From assembly GCA_036478595.1 (NCBI GenBank), contig JAZGEF010000003.1:62001-126000 (forward strand): a stretch of DNA of 64,000 nt, read 5' to 3'. This document shows, in pieces, positions 25,980 through 35,366 of this stretch. Origin of the DNA: Granulosicoccus sp036478595. Lineage in GTDB: Bacteria > Pseudomonadota > Gammaproteobacteria > Granulosicoccales > Granulosicoccaceae. The notes below the pieces were generated by a model. It ran no database searches. It was not told the DNA's origin and saw only the letters and a list, made by a program, of their open reading frames with translations. Position 1 is the first letter of the stretch. The number at the start of each line of letters is the position of its first letter. The position numbers were made by a program, and so were the translations under genes.

Positions 25980-26089
25980 AACGGTGATACCTGAGCTACA
26001 AACAACACCCGTACAATAACCGCTCGCTCAGCATGTGCGTTAACGGCAACGCCACTGGTTGCGATAACTTGAAACAAGGTTGTTGACAT
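25976..26089 (-). CDS. Small ORF coupled to leuA (possible leader peptide)
   Basis: A 37-codon reading frame starting at ATG 26089 with GAGAG two bases upstream. Its TGA overlaps the leuA ATG (ATGA). The predicted peptide begins MSTTLFQVIATSGVAVNAH and ends RVLFVAQVSPL. It is rich in Val (8), Ala (6), Leu (3) and Ile (2), as expected of a branched-chain leader, but has no run of Leu codons like E. coli leuL. It could couple leuA translation to branched-chain supply or simply be a start-region coincidence. A classic terminator/antiterminator pair was not seen, only a short GCGTT/AACGC stem inside the ORF. Confidence 0.4.
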   Translation of the reverse strand: MSTTLFQVIATSGVAVNAHAERAVIVRVLFVAQVSPL

Positions 26090-26108
26090 AACTCTCTTTC
26101 GAATAGGT

Positions 26109-26128
26109 TTGCCAAGTTGACTTGGCAA
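26109..26128. promoter_or_regulatory. 20-bp palindrome upstream of leuA leader
   Basis: TTGCCAAGT-TG-ACTTGGCAA, a perfect 9-bp dyad 20 bases before the small-ORF ATG. Further upstream are two direct copies of TACGAGTC (26141-26148 and 26155-26162). This looks like an operator or an RNA hairpin in the leuA leader; no known regulator motif was matched. Confidence 0.45.
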
Positions 26129-26343
26129 TGGATCATCTTATACGAGTCATGTTGTACGAGTCGTCTCACTAAGAGAAAGTTTATACACGAAGTGTCGTAA
26201 AAGATGGCTGGCACAGCTCCCGACGCTCTAAAGAGAGGTCGGGTTAATAAGCAGCAGTGACAGCAGTTGAGAGGTCATGACTTGAGAGTAACGAGGCTAG
26301 CCCGCCCGGTCAAGCATAACGCGACTATTAAGCAGAAAAAGTA

Positions 26344-26640
26344 TCATTCGTCAGTGGCTATGGTGGGTGGCTTGTTTTTGGGCGGCTCTTGGATTGCTGC
26401 TTGTTGCTTACGCACAGCCAGCACGGGGCGCAATAGCTTCTCTAACCCGTTCGCCTTGATTTCGTAAATCAGCGCCATTTGTCGCCCCAAATGCCCATTG
26501 GGAAAGCCTTGCTGTTTGAACCACACTACGTAAGGTTCCGGCAGATCTATCAGCGGCGTACCCTTGAACCGCCCAAAAGGCATCGGCAGTGCCGCTGCTG
26601 CGAGGACTTCCTCTGAGAGCATGTCCAAATCTAAGGTCAT
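26344..26640 (-). CDS. DUF3820 family protein
   Basis: A 98-residue soluble protein with the DUF3820 hallmark MPFGRFKGTPLIDLPEPYVVWF (about 20-41), followed by GRQMALIYEIKANGLEKLL. The family is sometimes labelled 'quorum-sensing-regulated virulence factor', but its activity is unknown. The C-terminal 25 residues are polar and Pro-rich (IQEPPKNKPPT) and look disordered. It is a single gene on the reverse strand, well separated from leuA. Confidence 0.82.
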   Translation of the reverse strand: MTLDLDMLSEEVLAAAALPMPFGRFKGTPLIDLPEPYVVWFKQQGFPNGHLGRQMALIYEIKANGLEKLLRPVLAVRKQQAAIQEPPKNKPPTIATDE

Positions 26641-26958
26641 TGCGTACTCCTAGCAGTTCGGCCGCTTTTGACGAAATAATGGCGTTTGGCATCGCCTGGA
26701 CTGCCTATTCTACGCAAAAACTGGAGATTCCAAGGTAGCAACCCTGCTATCACTGATTGCCTATCTTGCCATGCGTACACGTCGATACGTCAATGTTGAT
26801 AGGCAAAGGTTGGTTCGATTAGCAGTGTAAATATTGTGACTGCGATCACGGATTGCGGACGCAATAGGATGCAAAACCGTTATTGTAAGCTACAAAAGCT
26901 CAGCCGTTACTATGCTCGCCGCTAGCGTTACAGTACCAATATTAATAGGCTCTGCCCG
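26641..26958. other. Divergent intergenic region before the S41 protease gene
   Basis: 318 bases without a gene. It contains an inverted repeat TTGCCTATC / GATAGGCAA with about 40 bases between the arms (near 26757-26815), then the CRP-like site listed separately. The promoters of the DUF3820 gene and the S41 gene must both lie here. Confidence 0.5.
26835..26850. promoter_or_regulatory. CRP-like site upstream of S41 protease gene
   Basis: TGTGA-CTGCGA-TCACG, nine of ten consensus bases, 109-124 bases before the ATG at 26959. By-eye match only. Confidence 0.45.
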
Positions 26959-28287
26959 ATGCACTCATCTCCATTTTCTACGTTTTTGCATAAGTTACCA
27001 ACACTGCATGCGCTGTTTGCCAGCGCAGTATTGGTAAGCGGCTGTGGTGCTGGCGTAGACAGGGACAACACCATCGCAGACGGCGGTACCTGCGAGCTAC
27101 CCGACATGCGAGCGTGGGTGAGTAACGGCATGCACGATTACTATCTTTTTAATGATCAAGTACCTGCCGTTAACGTCAATGACTATGCCGATGTAGAAAC
27201 CCTAATTAAAGATTTACGTGTAAAACCTTTTGATCGCTTCAGTTACGTCGACGATGCGCAACGATCCAGTGCTTTTTTTAATGAAGGCAAATTTTTTGGA
27301 TTCGGCTGGCGCTTGGAACGCACATCAGATACAGATGTACAGTTTAAGCTGATCAACCCCGGCTCACCGCTTAGTGATCATGATGTTAGGCGTGGAGATT
27401 TTCTACGCGCAATAAACAGCGTAAGTTTAAATGACATCAGCAACGAACAATTGGACGAATTTTTAGGTACCGGTGACGAGGCGACATCACCGACATTAAC
27501 CATTCAACGCGGCACTGCAACTCCCTTTGATATCACTGTAACTAAAACTGAGTTTAATCTTCAAACTGTATTGAAAACAGACGTCATCGTAGATGGCAAC
27601 CAACGAATCGGTTATCTTCATTTTTTAAGCTTTATTGAAACTTCTAACGCAGAGTTGGACGCCGCTTTCGACTATTTTTCTAGCGAAAACATTAACGAAC
27701 TCGTATTGGACCTTCGTTATAACGGCGGAGGGCGCATATCCGTCGCCGGCAAACTTGCATCACAAATTGGTGGCAACTTAGTTCAAGATAAAATCTTTGC
27801 CCGATTCCAATACAACGCTCGTTACGCTAATGATAATCAGGTTTACATCCATCCAGCACAAAACAACACATTGGACCTTAGCCGGGTATTTGTGCTTACC
27901 ACCGATGAAACCTGCTCAGCCTCCGAGATGGTGATCAACGGCCTTCGCCCATTCGTGGAAGTAATCACCGTAGGCGGTACGAGTTGTGGCAAGCCTTATG
28001 GCACTAACGGCGTAGAGAGATGCGGCAAAGTTATGCAAGCACTTCGAGTATCGTTTGTTAATGCCGATGGCGTGGGCGATTACTACGACGGAATTAATAC
28101 TGACTGCCCAACAAATGACAACCTTAACGATACACTAGGCTCGCCTACAGAAGCCTTGTTTTCGTCCGCGCTAGAGTACATTCGCACTGGCAGCTGCAGC
28201 GCAATTGCCTATCGTGCTAAGCCGCTAGCGCCGAAGTTCGACATAATTAATCCCGCAATGCTTGAGAAACAGGGCTTACTTAGATAA
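26959..28287 (+). CDS. S41-family peptidase, lipoprotein
   Basis: A 442-residue predicted lipoprotein protease of the C-terminal processing (S41/tail-specific) family. A hydrophobic signal ends in the lipobox LVSGC, with the modified Cys near residue 29, so the mature protein is membrane-anchored outside the cytoplasm. A PDZ-like segment (about 115-190, INPGSPLSDHDVRRGDFLRAIN) precedes the S41 domain, which has VLDLRYNGGG and the Ser motif DETCSASEMVINGL. Extra cysteines (SCGKPYG, RCGK, DCPT) may form disulfides. The substrate is unknown. It stands alone, with a CRP-like site upstream. Confidence 0.88.
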   Translation: MHSSPFSTFLHKLPTLHALFASAVLVSGCGAGVDRDNTIADGGTCELPDMRAWVSNGMHDYYLFNDQVPAVNVNDYADVETLIKDLRVKPFDRFSYVDDAQRSSAFFNEGKFFGFGWRLERTSDTDVQFKLINPGSPLSDHDVRRGDFLRAINSVSLNDISNEQLDEFLGTGDEATSPTLTIQRGTATPFDITVTKTEFNLQTVLKTDVIVDGNQRIGYLHFLSFIETSNAELDAAFDYFSSENINELVLDLRYNGGGRISVAGKLASQIGGNLVQDKIFARFQYNARYANDNQVYIHPAQNNTLDLSRVFVLTTDETCSASEMVINGLRPFVEVITVGGTSCGKPYGTNGVERCGKVMQALRVSFVNADGVGDYYDGINTDCPTNDNLNDTLGSPTEALFSSALEYIRTGSCSAIAYRAKPLAPKFDIINPAMLEKQGLLR

Positions 28288-28434
28288 ACCTTACACAAAC
28301 ATAACGGTCGAGCCTACCAACACCGCTCGGCAGGCTTCAAAGCTTGCCACTAAATACCCAAAAAAAACGGCTTCGAGCATTGCACAGAGAGCCCAAATGC
28401 GTAACCATGGACCTTTGATCCATTTGCTCCCCAT

Positions 28435-29094
28435 ATGACCACCGTCTACCTAATCCGCCACGGCCAAGCTTCTGCTGGCACTGATGACTACGATCGCCTG
28501 TCCATACTTGGGCAACGACAATCGACATTGCTAGGTGAGCATTGGCAACGCTTAAATATCAAACCCGATGCCGCTTTTGCTGGCAGCTTAAAACGCCAAC
28601 AACATACCGCTCAATTGGTGCTCGAGGCGAGCAAGCTCGATTTACCCATACAGCAGCTTAATCAGCTCGACGAATACAACCATACTCATATTGATGAGCT
28701 ATTCGCCCTGGGCAAAAAAAGTGACGACCCAGACGGCTTAACATTCGATGAGTACCACGCTACAATGGCACGCTGGCGCGACGCTGATACTCAAGCAATC
28801 GAAGGATATGAAAGCTTTCAAACATTCGAGAATCGAGGTATTGAAGCAATTCAGGCTGCAAGTAGTAAAGGCCATAGCTGTGTCGCATTATTTACTTCTG
28901 GTGGAATCGTCGCGACTGTTCTCAAACAAGCGCTGGGTAAAAATTTCACTCACACTATGAAGTCTATTTGGAATACACGTAATAGCTCGGTAACAACGAT
29001 GCAAGTGGATGGCCAATCAACCTATATGATTGACTACAACACGGTGTCGCATCTCGAGTATCATTCAGATCGATCTTTAATCACCTTAATTTAA
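28435..29094 (+). CDS. Histidine phosphatase family protein
   Basis: A 219-residue protein of the phosphoglycerate mutase-like/histidine phosphatase superfamily. The catalytic RHG is at residues 8-10 (YLIRHGQAS). The second conserved Arg is in AGSLKRQQHTAQL, a Glu region is LDEYNH, and the final catalytic His region is replaced by VALFTSGGIVATVL, where VTHG is usual. The loss of the second His would affect the usual mechanism, so activity is uncertain. It is 30 bases upstream of the aminotransferase gene on the same strand, so the two may be co-transcribed. Confidence 0.82.
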   Translation: MTTVYLIRHGQASAGTDDYDRLSILGQRQSTLLGEHWQRLNIKPDAAFAGSLKRQQHTAQLVLEASKLDLPIQQLNQLDEYNHTHIDELFALGKKSDDPDGLTFDEYHATMARWRDADTQAIEGYESFQTFENRGIEAIQAASSKGHSCVALFTSGGIVATVLKQALGKNFTHTMKSIWNTRNSSVTTMQVDGQSTYMIDYNTVSHLEYHSDRSLITLI

Positions 29095-29124
29095 TCACGT
29101 TAATTTCAAACACACTGGTGTTGC

Positions 29125-30480
29125 ATGACAAACTCATTACACGAACGCGATAAACAATACGCCCTACATCATTTTACTAATCTATCTGCTCATGAAGCTA
29201 ATGGGCCTTTGATTATTGAACGTGCGGAAGGTATACATGTATGGGACACAGACGGCAACTGTTTAATTGAAGGTATGTCTGGCTTGTGGTGTGCCGGCCT
29301 GGGCTATAGCGAACAACGCTTAATTGATGCAGCCACAAAACAACTTAATGCCCTGCCGTATTCGCATATGTTTACGCATCGTTCAACACCGCCAGCAATT
29401 GAACTAAGCGAAAAACTAGTTCAGTGTTCACCCGATAACATCAGCAAAGCCTTTTTAGTTAACTCGGGTTCAGAAGCCGTTGATGCGGCAATCAAAATGG
29501 TGTGGTACTACCATAATGCGATTGGCAAACCGAACAAAAAAACGATCATCGCTCGCAAACGTGGTTATCACGGAGTTACAGTGGCTGCTGGCAGCCTCAC
29601 CGGCTTACCCTATGCGCAAGCTGGATTTGATCTGCCCGCAATTCCGGTCATCCACACCGGTACGCCACACGCCTATCGGTATGCAAAAGAAGGCGAAACC
29701 GAAATCGCCTTTGCCAGCCGTTTGGCTGATGAGCTAGAACAGCAAATAATTGAAGCAGGCCCTGACACCATCGCAGCATTTATCGCCGAACCCGTTATGG
29801 GTGCGGGCGGTGTGCTGTTGCCACCTGATACCTACTTTGACAAAATCCAAACCGTGCTCAGCAAGTACGACATACTGCTTGTTGCAGATGAAGTGATATG
29901 CGGCTTTGGGCGTACAGGTAATTGGTGGGGTTCTGAAACCTACAACATCAAACCTGATTTAATCACCTGCGCTAAGCAGCTATCGTCTGCTTATCAGCCG
30001 ATAGGTGCTGTCATGGTGTCTGGCAAGCTCTATGAAGCCTTTGTATCACACAGCGATAAGCTAGGCTTATTTGGCACAGGCAATACCTACGGTGGGCATC
30101 CAGTTGCCGCAGCCGTTGCACTAGAAACTATCAACATCTATCAGGAACGAGATATTGTCGGGCAAGTACAAGCACGTGCACCGCACTTTGCCGAACGCAT
30201 TCAAGCGATGTCCAACCATCCGCTTGTGGGCGACGCCCGCAGCGTAGGTTTAATCGGCGCAATTGAGCTGGTAAAAGATAAAACCACAAAAGAGCAATAC
30301 CCGGTCAGCGACAAACTCGCAGTGCGCGTAGTTGCTGCAGCACTTAAACGTGGCGTGATGCTACGAGCAGTGCCGGGAGACGGCGTAGCCTTTTGCCCAC
30401 CGATGATCATTACAGACGATCAAATCGATGAAATGTTTAACGCTGTAGGCGATGCACTTAACGATGTGTTGAACGCTTAG
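29125..30480 (+). CDS. Class III aminotransferase (omega-amino acid/amine:pyruvate type)
   Basis: A 451-residue PLP enzyme that moves an amino group from an omega-amine or omega-amino acid, probably to pyruvate. The PLP lysine is Lys284 (TCAKQLSSAYQPIGA). Other motifs are VNSGSEAVDAAIKM, RKRGYHGVT, EPVMGAGGV and LLVADEVICGFGRTG. The sequence resembles SpuC-type polyamine:pyruvate aminotransferases and is also in the superfamily of taurine:pyruvate aminotransferase. It could therefore serve the PuuA/PuuB genes or supply sulfoacetaldehyde to Xsc, but neither is shown by neighbourhood. Its 3' end overlaps by 23 bases a truncated reverse-strand remnant. Confidence 0.87.
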   Translation: MTNSLHERDKQYALHHFTNLSAHEANGPLIIERAEGIHVWDTDGNCLIEGMSGLWCAGLGYSEQRLIDAATKQLNALPYSHMFTHRSTPPAIELSEKLVQCSPDNISKAFLVNSGSEAVDAAIKMVWYYHNAIGKPNKKTIIARKRGYHGVTVAAGSLTGLPYAQAGFDLPAIPVIHTGTPHAYRYAKEGETEIAFASRLADELEQQIIEAGPDTIAAFIAEPVMGAGGVLLPPDTYFDKIQTVLSKYDILLVADEVICGFGRTGNWWGSETYNIKPDLITCAKQLSSAYQPIGAVMVSGKLYEAFVSHSDKLGLFGTGNTYGGHPVAAAVALETINIYQERDIVGQVQARAPHFAERIQAMSNHPLVGDARSVGLIGAIELVKDKTTKEQYPVSDKLAVRVVAAALKRGVMLRAVPGDGVAFCPPMIITDDQIDEMFNAVGDALNDVLNA

Positions 30481-30562
30481 TGGCCGGATGCTGAGCTAGG
30501 TTGATGTAAATTGCCGCGCCAAAGAAGGTGCCTGCGCAAAACGTTGCGATTATTTCACTCAT
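30458..30562 (-). pseudogene. Truncated DUF1772-like membrane protein remnant
   Basis: A 34-codon reverse-strand ORF with a strong ribosome site (AAGGAGAG, 7 bases before ATG 30562). The peptide contains GTFFGAAIYINLAQHPA, which resembles the N-terminal first helix of DUF1772 (anthrone oxygenase-like) membrane proteins. Those are usually about 150 residues with four helices. The frame stops inside the 3' end of the aminotransferase gene and no continuation was seen, so this looks like a 5' fragment left after a deletion. It could instead be a real short membrane peptide. Confidence 0.5.
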
Positions 30563-30775
30563 GGTAGATCTCTCCTTGATGGCCAATTAGTACGATTAGT
30601 TTCAATAGAGATCAGATCATATATCGTAAAACTACCTTTGGTAAAGCGTATTAACTACCCGTTGGTATCAAATTGCTCATTTGAAAGTAGCCGCACAACA
30701 AAATGATGTTTAGTCACTCGAACTATCCGCCTATATTAGCAGGCAGGTATTTTTTGTTCTGAATCGCAACCGTCT

Positions 30776-31255
30776 CTACTTATTAGCGCCCAGCTCTTCC
30801 CAAGCAGCATCCGATGCAATCTTGTAGGTTTTCCAGTTGCCGTCACTCCAACGCACTCGGCCACGTGGTGCGTAAAACAGATAAAGCTGATCTTCAAAAA
30901 TTTCCCAGGTTTTACCATTCGTTGGTATCAAGCCTTCGCCTAAGCTCAGTGCATTCGCGCAATGGCCGTTGTACGCAGGAGAATACCGCTCAGGGTTTGC
31001 AGCAAATTTTTCACTACTCTCTTTGGACATGAAACGCCACTTAGCACCTTTGTATTCCACAACAAAGGCTTTCTTTCCACTTAGTGCTTTTTGTTGCGGA
31101 TCGCTCTCACGTGCAAGATCGTGATAGGCGGCAGTATCGTGCCCGCCAATTGCCACACCAGTCCAACGCGATTTAGCAATCGGCTCCGCGCCCAATGCAA
31201 ATTGCACATTGGCAAACAGCAAAATAAGTGCCACTAGTAGTTTTAGTTGCTTCAT
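30776..31255 (-). CDS. Secreted YHS domain protein
   Basis: A 159-residue periplasmic protein. The signal peptide (about 1-22) ends near ALGA, then comes a YHS-type domain with GVAIGGHDTAAYHD, KAFVVEYKGAKWRFMSKESSEKFAANPERYSPAYNG split over its usual two blocks, and GHCANALSLGE. YHS domains often bind or deliver metal ions. It is downstream of the molybdopterin oxidoreductase gene on the same strand (22-base gap), so it may be co-expressed, although the oxidoreductase itself has no obvious export signal. Function unknown. Confidence 0.83.
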   Translation of the reverse strand: MKQLKLLVALILLFANVQFALGAEPIAKSRWTGVAIGGHDTAAYHDLARESDPQQKALSGKKAFVVEYKGAKWRFMSKESSEKFAANPERYSPAYNGHCANALSLGEGLIPTNGKTWEIFEDQLYLFYAPRGRVRWSDGNWKTYKIASDAAWEELGANK

Positions 31256-31277
31256 GTTTTACCCTTTAAACTGTTTT

Positions 31278-33347
31278 CTAAACGGATCGAATCCAAATGG
31301 CGGTGTCATGAAACACGGCACCACCATTAGGCTTACCCGGTTCAGCACTAACCAGCGTGTTGATACCTAGCCCACCTTCAAAGTCACTGTTGCGCCATAA
31401 GCCTTCAACAACCACAGTACCAGGCTGTACGCCTTCAAAGGCCAAGGTGTGTACCTTGACCTCTCCTTGGTCATTTCCCAGGCGTACAAGTTCACCATCT
31501 GCTATCGATAGAGTCGCAATGTCATCTGGATGAATCTTAAGGTGCGGACGGTTCTCCATTTTTCGGGCTGAAGCGGTTTCAGTAAACGTGGAGTTTAAAA
31601 ACTGCCGGGCTGGCGCTGCTACCAATCGATAGGGGTGGATATCGCTGGCCATATCCATGCACGGCCAATGGCCTGGCAACGATGGCATGCCATCGGAGGA
31701 TGGCCCTAACGAGGCCCAATCAGGACGAAAGTGAAAACGCTTATCATGCGTATCAAAACCATTAAGAAATTGCGAATCATCAAACGCCGGTGAGCAATCA
31801 AGATGGCCTTTTTGATAAACAGCCTCGGCGCTTGGCTTGCCAGAACTCTGTAATGTGTGCTCAATTATCTCCCATTCGCTCATAGCAAAGCCTGGATGAT
31901 CTAAGCCGAGCCGCTTGGCTAACTCACAAACTAGCCAATGATTACTGCGGCACTCACTCGGCGCATCTATCAGTTTTCTGGCCACTTGCATATAGGTATG
32001 GCCGCTGCTTTGGTATAGGTCGTCGTGTTCAGTAAACATGGTGGCTGGCAATAACACATCCGCATATTTTGCAGTGTCAGTAAAAAAGTGCTCGTGCACT
32101 ACCGTGAATAGATCCTCTCGTGCCAAGCCTTTTAAAACGACATTGGTTTCAGGGGCAACTACTGCAGGGTTAGTGTTTTGAATTAACAAAGCTTGCACAG
32201 GTGGCCCTCCCTGGAGATCCTGAGGGTTGCCAGCAAGCACTTGCCCTATTCTTGACTGATCCATTACGCGAGTTTGCACGTTTGGGATATCCAAGCCTTG
32301 AATCATTGAACGATCGATGGCGTAGATAGCGGCATTGCCGTATAAGGCACCACCGCCCCGATATTTCCATGACCCGGTAACCGCTGGCAAGCAACTGGCT
32401 GCGTGCATATTCACAGCGCCATTGCGAGAACGGGTAAATCCATAACCAAGCCTGATAAAGCTGGCTTTGCTACCACCGTAAGTACGCGCAAACTGAATAA
32501 TTTCGTCGCTACTTAAGCCGGTTATTTTCGCAGCCCACTGCGGTGTTTTATCAGCAAGATGTTGCTCAAACTCATCCGCATTGGCCGTAAAGCGTTGCAT
32601 GTATTCACGATTCGCAAAGCCCTCTTTAAACAACACGTGCATCACAGCACACGCAAGCGCACCATCAGTACCAGGCTTTAACATTAAATGTTGATCGGCC
32701 TTTTTAGCAGTGCGAGTGAGGTAGGGATCAATGACTATTAGTTTAGCGCCGCGTGTTTTACGAGCCTTTGCATAGAAATTCATGATGTTAATTTGCGTAT
32801 TAACCGGGTTGCCACCCCACACTACAAGCACGTCACTCTCGGCTATTAGCTTCGCATCAGACCCTCGCTTACTGCCGGCGCCGGCTATCCAACCAGAATC
32901 CGATAAGGCTACACAGTATGTCGCATTCATGCGGGACGTACCCAATGCACGACGAAAACGATCAAGCCCATCACGCTGTACCAACCCCATCGTACCGGCA
33001 TAGTGAAACGGCCAGATGGCTTCTGCGCCCTGTTCAGCAATGATATTTTTGAATCGTTGAGCGATAAGATCTAAGGCTTCATCCCAACTTATCGGCTCAA
33101 AATCTGAAAGCGAGCTAGCTTCGCCCTTAACGCCTTTATTCGCTTTGCGAATATGCGGTTGAGTGATCCGGTCAGGATGATGGTTGCGCTCGGCATAGCG
33201 CGACACTTTGGCGCAAATAACACCATCGGTGTAAGGGTGCTCTTTATTGCCGTATACACGGCCTATACGCTGCCCATTCAGCACTTCGACATCGAGTGCG
33301 CAAGAGCTGGGGCAATCTAGCGGGCAAACTGAGCGTTGTTTCGTCAT
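31278..33347 (-). CDS. Molybdopterin-dependent oxidoreductase (DMSO reductase superfamily)
   Basis: A 689-residue enzyme of the MopB superfamily. An N-terminal [4Fe-4S] site uses Cys8, Cys12, Cys16 and Cys45 (CPLDCPSSC, GVICAK). Molybdopterin-binding segments follow (VLVVWGGNPVNTQ, LIVIDPYLTRTAKKAD, LKPGTDGALACAV), then the C-terminal molydop-binding barrel (RQFLNSTFTETASARKMENR, LKIHPDDIA). No Tat signal is visible, so it is probably cytoplasmic. The substrate class (formate-like, S- or N-oxide) cannot be decided. No electron-transfer subunits are adjacent; only a YHS protein follows. Confidence 0.87.
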   Translation of the reverse strand: MTKQRSVCPLDCPSSCALDVEVLNGQRIGRVYGNKEHPYTDGVICAKVSRYAERNHHPDRITQPHIRKANKGVKGEASSLSDFEPISWDEALDLIAQRFKNIIAEQGAEAIWPFHYAGTMGLVQRDGLDRFRRALGTSRMNATYCVALSDSGWIAGAGSKRGSDAKLIAESDVLVVWGGNPVNTQINIMNFYAKARKTRGAKLIVIDPYLTRTAKKADQHLMLKPGTDGALACAVMHVLFKEGFANREYMQRFTANADEFEQHLADKTPQWAAKITGLSSDEIIQFARTYGGSKASFIRLGYGFTRSRNGAVNMHAASCLPAVTGSWKYRGGGALYGNAAIYAIDRSMIQGLDIPNVQTRVMDQSRIGQVLAGNPQDLQGGPPVQALLIQNTNPAVVAPETNVVLKGLAREDLFTVVHEHFFTDTAKYADVLLPATMFTEHDDLYQSSGHTYMQVARKLIDAPSECRSNHWLVCELAKRLGLDHPGFAMSEWEIIEHTLQSSGKPSAEAVYQKGHLDCSPAFDDSQFLNGFDTHDKRFHFRPDWASLGPSSDGMPSLPGHWPCMDMASDIHPYRLVAAPARQFLNSTFTETASARKMENRPHLKIHPDDIATLSIADGELVRLGNDQGEVKVHTLAFEGVQPGTVVVEGLWRNSDFEGGLGINTLVSAEPGKPNGGAVFHDTAIWIRSV

Positions 33348-33625
33348 ATCTTAATGATATCAGTGAGTACAGCCATATTCGTCATTGGTCAAATCAACGG
33401 CTTAGCCCATACCTCTCGGGATAATTCAGGCCTTTAAGACTGCTTGCCTGCTCCTGCGCAGCACTCAATTATCGCGATAAAAGTGTGACGATACTCTCAG
33501 CGCCCCCTCAGCTGCAAACAATGAATTGTGGCATCCCCGCAAAATATGTGAAAACCTGCTGTATCCAGAGGCATAGTTTGGTAGCTTGTCTGACTACTTA
33601 GGTTCACTTTGAAGCCAATATCCCT

Positions 33626-35353
33626 ATGCGCAAGTTTCTTCTATCGACAATGATTGTCGGGTTGCTGTCTGCCTGCAGTGACAGCGGTGTAGTTGTAGCC
33701 GACAAAGATAACAATAATGGCGGCACTACTAGCAGTACAACGGATTCTACAACAGGAGCCACAACCGGTGCCACCACTGGCAGCACCAACGCAGCGGCCA
33801 ATCTCGATCCTGCCGCCGTTGCTGCGGCGCGCTTTCTTAACCAAGCAACCTTTGGCGCAACACAACAAACGATAAACGAGCTAGTTGCTTTGGGTGACCC
33901 TAGCGCGTGGATAGACGATCAATTCTCACTGCCTATCTCCGCACTTAGCCCTTACACGCGAACCAACAGTAACGGTAGCCGCAGCGACGCTCTACACGAA
34001 ATCTGGTGGAACAACGCCTTGAGTGAGGCCGATCAATTACGGCAACGGGTAGCCTATGCCTTGAGCCAGATATTTGTTGTATCTGATGTTGATGCAGCAC
34101 TAGCTAATGCGCAGTACGGTATGGCAGATTACTACGACATGCTCAGCCGCAACGCCTTTGGCAACTATCGCACCTTACTTGAAGACGTCACCCTGCACCC
34201 TGTAATGGGCGTTTATCTCAGCATGGTATTAAACGAACGGCCCAATGAAGCACAAAACATTCGACCCGACGAAAACTATGCTCGCGAATCACTGCAGCTT
34301 TTTTCAATTGGCCTTTTCGATCTCAACACACGTGGAGAGCCAATACCACCAGGCAACCCAAGGCCAAGCTACACTCAAGAGACTGTCGAACAATTTGCTC
34401 GTGTCTACACAGGCTGGAATTACCCTACGGCCCGGCGTTGGAATGATACCGGCGCTAACCAAAATTTCTTTATTGGCCGCATGGTGGCAAATGAAGCCTT
34501 CCATGACACACAAAGCAAGGCGCTATTAAATGGGGCGGTGACCACTGCCGGCTGGAGCGCACAGCAAGATATAACATTTGCCCTGGACAACGTTTTTAAT
34601 CATCCTAATGTCGGCCCTTTTATCGGCAAACAATTGATCCAGCGACTTGTCACGAGCAATCCTTCACCGAGCTACATAGAGCGCGTCGCGTTGGTGTTTA
34701 ACGATAATGGAAATGGCGTTCGAGGCGACATGCGCTCTGTGATTAGAGCGATTTTGCTCGATGATGAAGCACGCAGCGGGCATTTGAATAACCCCGAATT
34801 TGGCAAAATACGCGAACCATCTATTAAGCAGGCACACATTTGGCGTGCGCTTGATGGGATGCCAGGCCCTAGCGCCAATGGTACACACAGCACCGCCAAT
34901 TTCACGCTAGAGCGATCAGATGAAATGTTTGGCCAAGCGGTCATGCAAGCGGCTTCCGTTTTCAATTTCTATCTGCCTGATAATCCGTTATCCGCTGGCA
35001 ACACGCTGTTGTCACCAGAAATGCAAATTATTTCTGAAGCGAATTTAGCTAACACCCACAATAATTATCATAATCAAGTGTATCGATTTAATAATCGTTC
35101 CGACCTGACAGATGATAACCCGCGTGTCACTACAATAAATTTAGAAGGCTTGACAGCATTAGCCCGGCGCCCGAGTGAGTTAATGGATTGGTACAACCTT
35201 GTGCTATTTGCTGGCAGCATGCCCGACAACGTCAGAAGCACATTGCTCAGGTATATGAGCACACTAGGCAACACAGATATCGAATATTTTGCCAAGGCTC
35301 AGGACACCTTATTTCTGATCTTGGTGTCACCTTCTTTTCACATTCAACGCTGA
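33626..35353 (+). CDS. DUF1800 family lipoprotein
   Basis: A 575-residue surface or periplasmic protein. A lipoprotein signal ends at LLSAC (Cys17), followed by a Thr/Gly/Ser-rich low-complexity linker (about 31-55, repeats of TTGA). The DUF1800 domain starts near residue 65 (AARFLNQATFGATQQTINELV) and shows the conserved RQRVAYALSQIFVVSD, NYARESLQLFSIGL and LIQRLVTSNPSPSYI blocks. The family's function is unknown. It is followed immediately by a DUF1501 gene, a pairing seen in many marine bacteria, which suggests the two proteins work together outside the cytoplasm. Confidence 0.9.
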   Translation: MRKFLLSTMIVGLLSACSDSGVVVADKDNNNGGTTSSTTDSTTGATTGATTGSTNAAANLDPAAVAAARFLNQATFGATQQTINELVALGDPSAWIDDQFSLPISALSPYTRTNSNGSRSDALHEIWWNNALSEADQLRQRVAYALSQIFVVSDVDAALANAQYGMADYYDMLSRNAFGNYRTLLEDVTLHPVMGVYLSMVLNERPNEAQNIRPDENYARESLQLFSIGLFDLNTRGEPIPPGNPRPSYTQETVEQFARVYTGWNYPTARRWNDTGANQNFFIGRMVANEAFHDTQSKALLNGAVTTAGWSAQQDITFALDNVFNHPNVGPFIGKQLIQRLVTSNPSPSYIERVALVFNDNGNGVRGDMRSVIRAILLDDEARSGHLNNPEFGKIREPSIKQAHIWRALDGMPGPSANGTHSTANFTLERSDEMFGQAVMQAASVFNFYLPDNPLSAGNTLLSPEMQIISEANLANTHNNYHNQVYRFNNRSDLTDDNPRVTTINLEGLTALARRPSELMDWYNLVLFAGSMPDNVRSTLLRYMSTLGNTDIEYFAKAQDTLFLILVSPSFHIQR

Positions 35354-35366
35354 GGTGGGAGCATCC

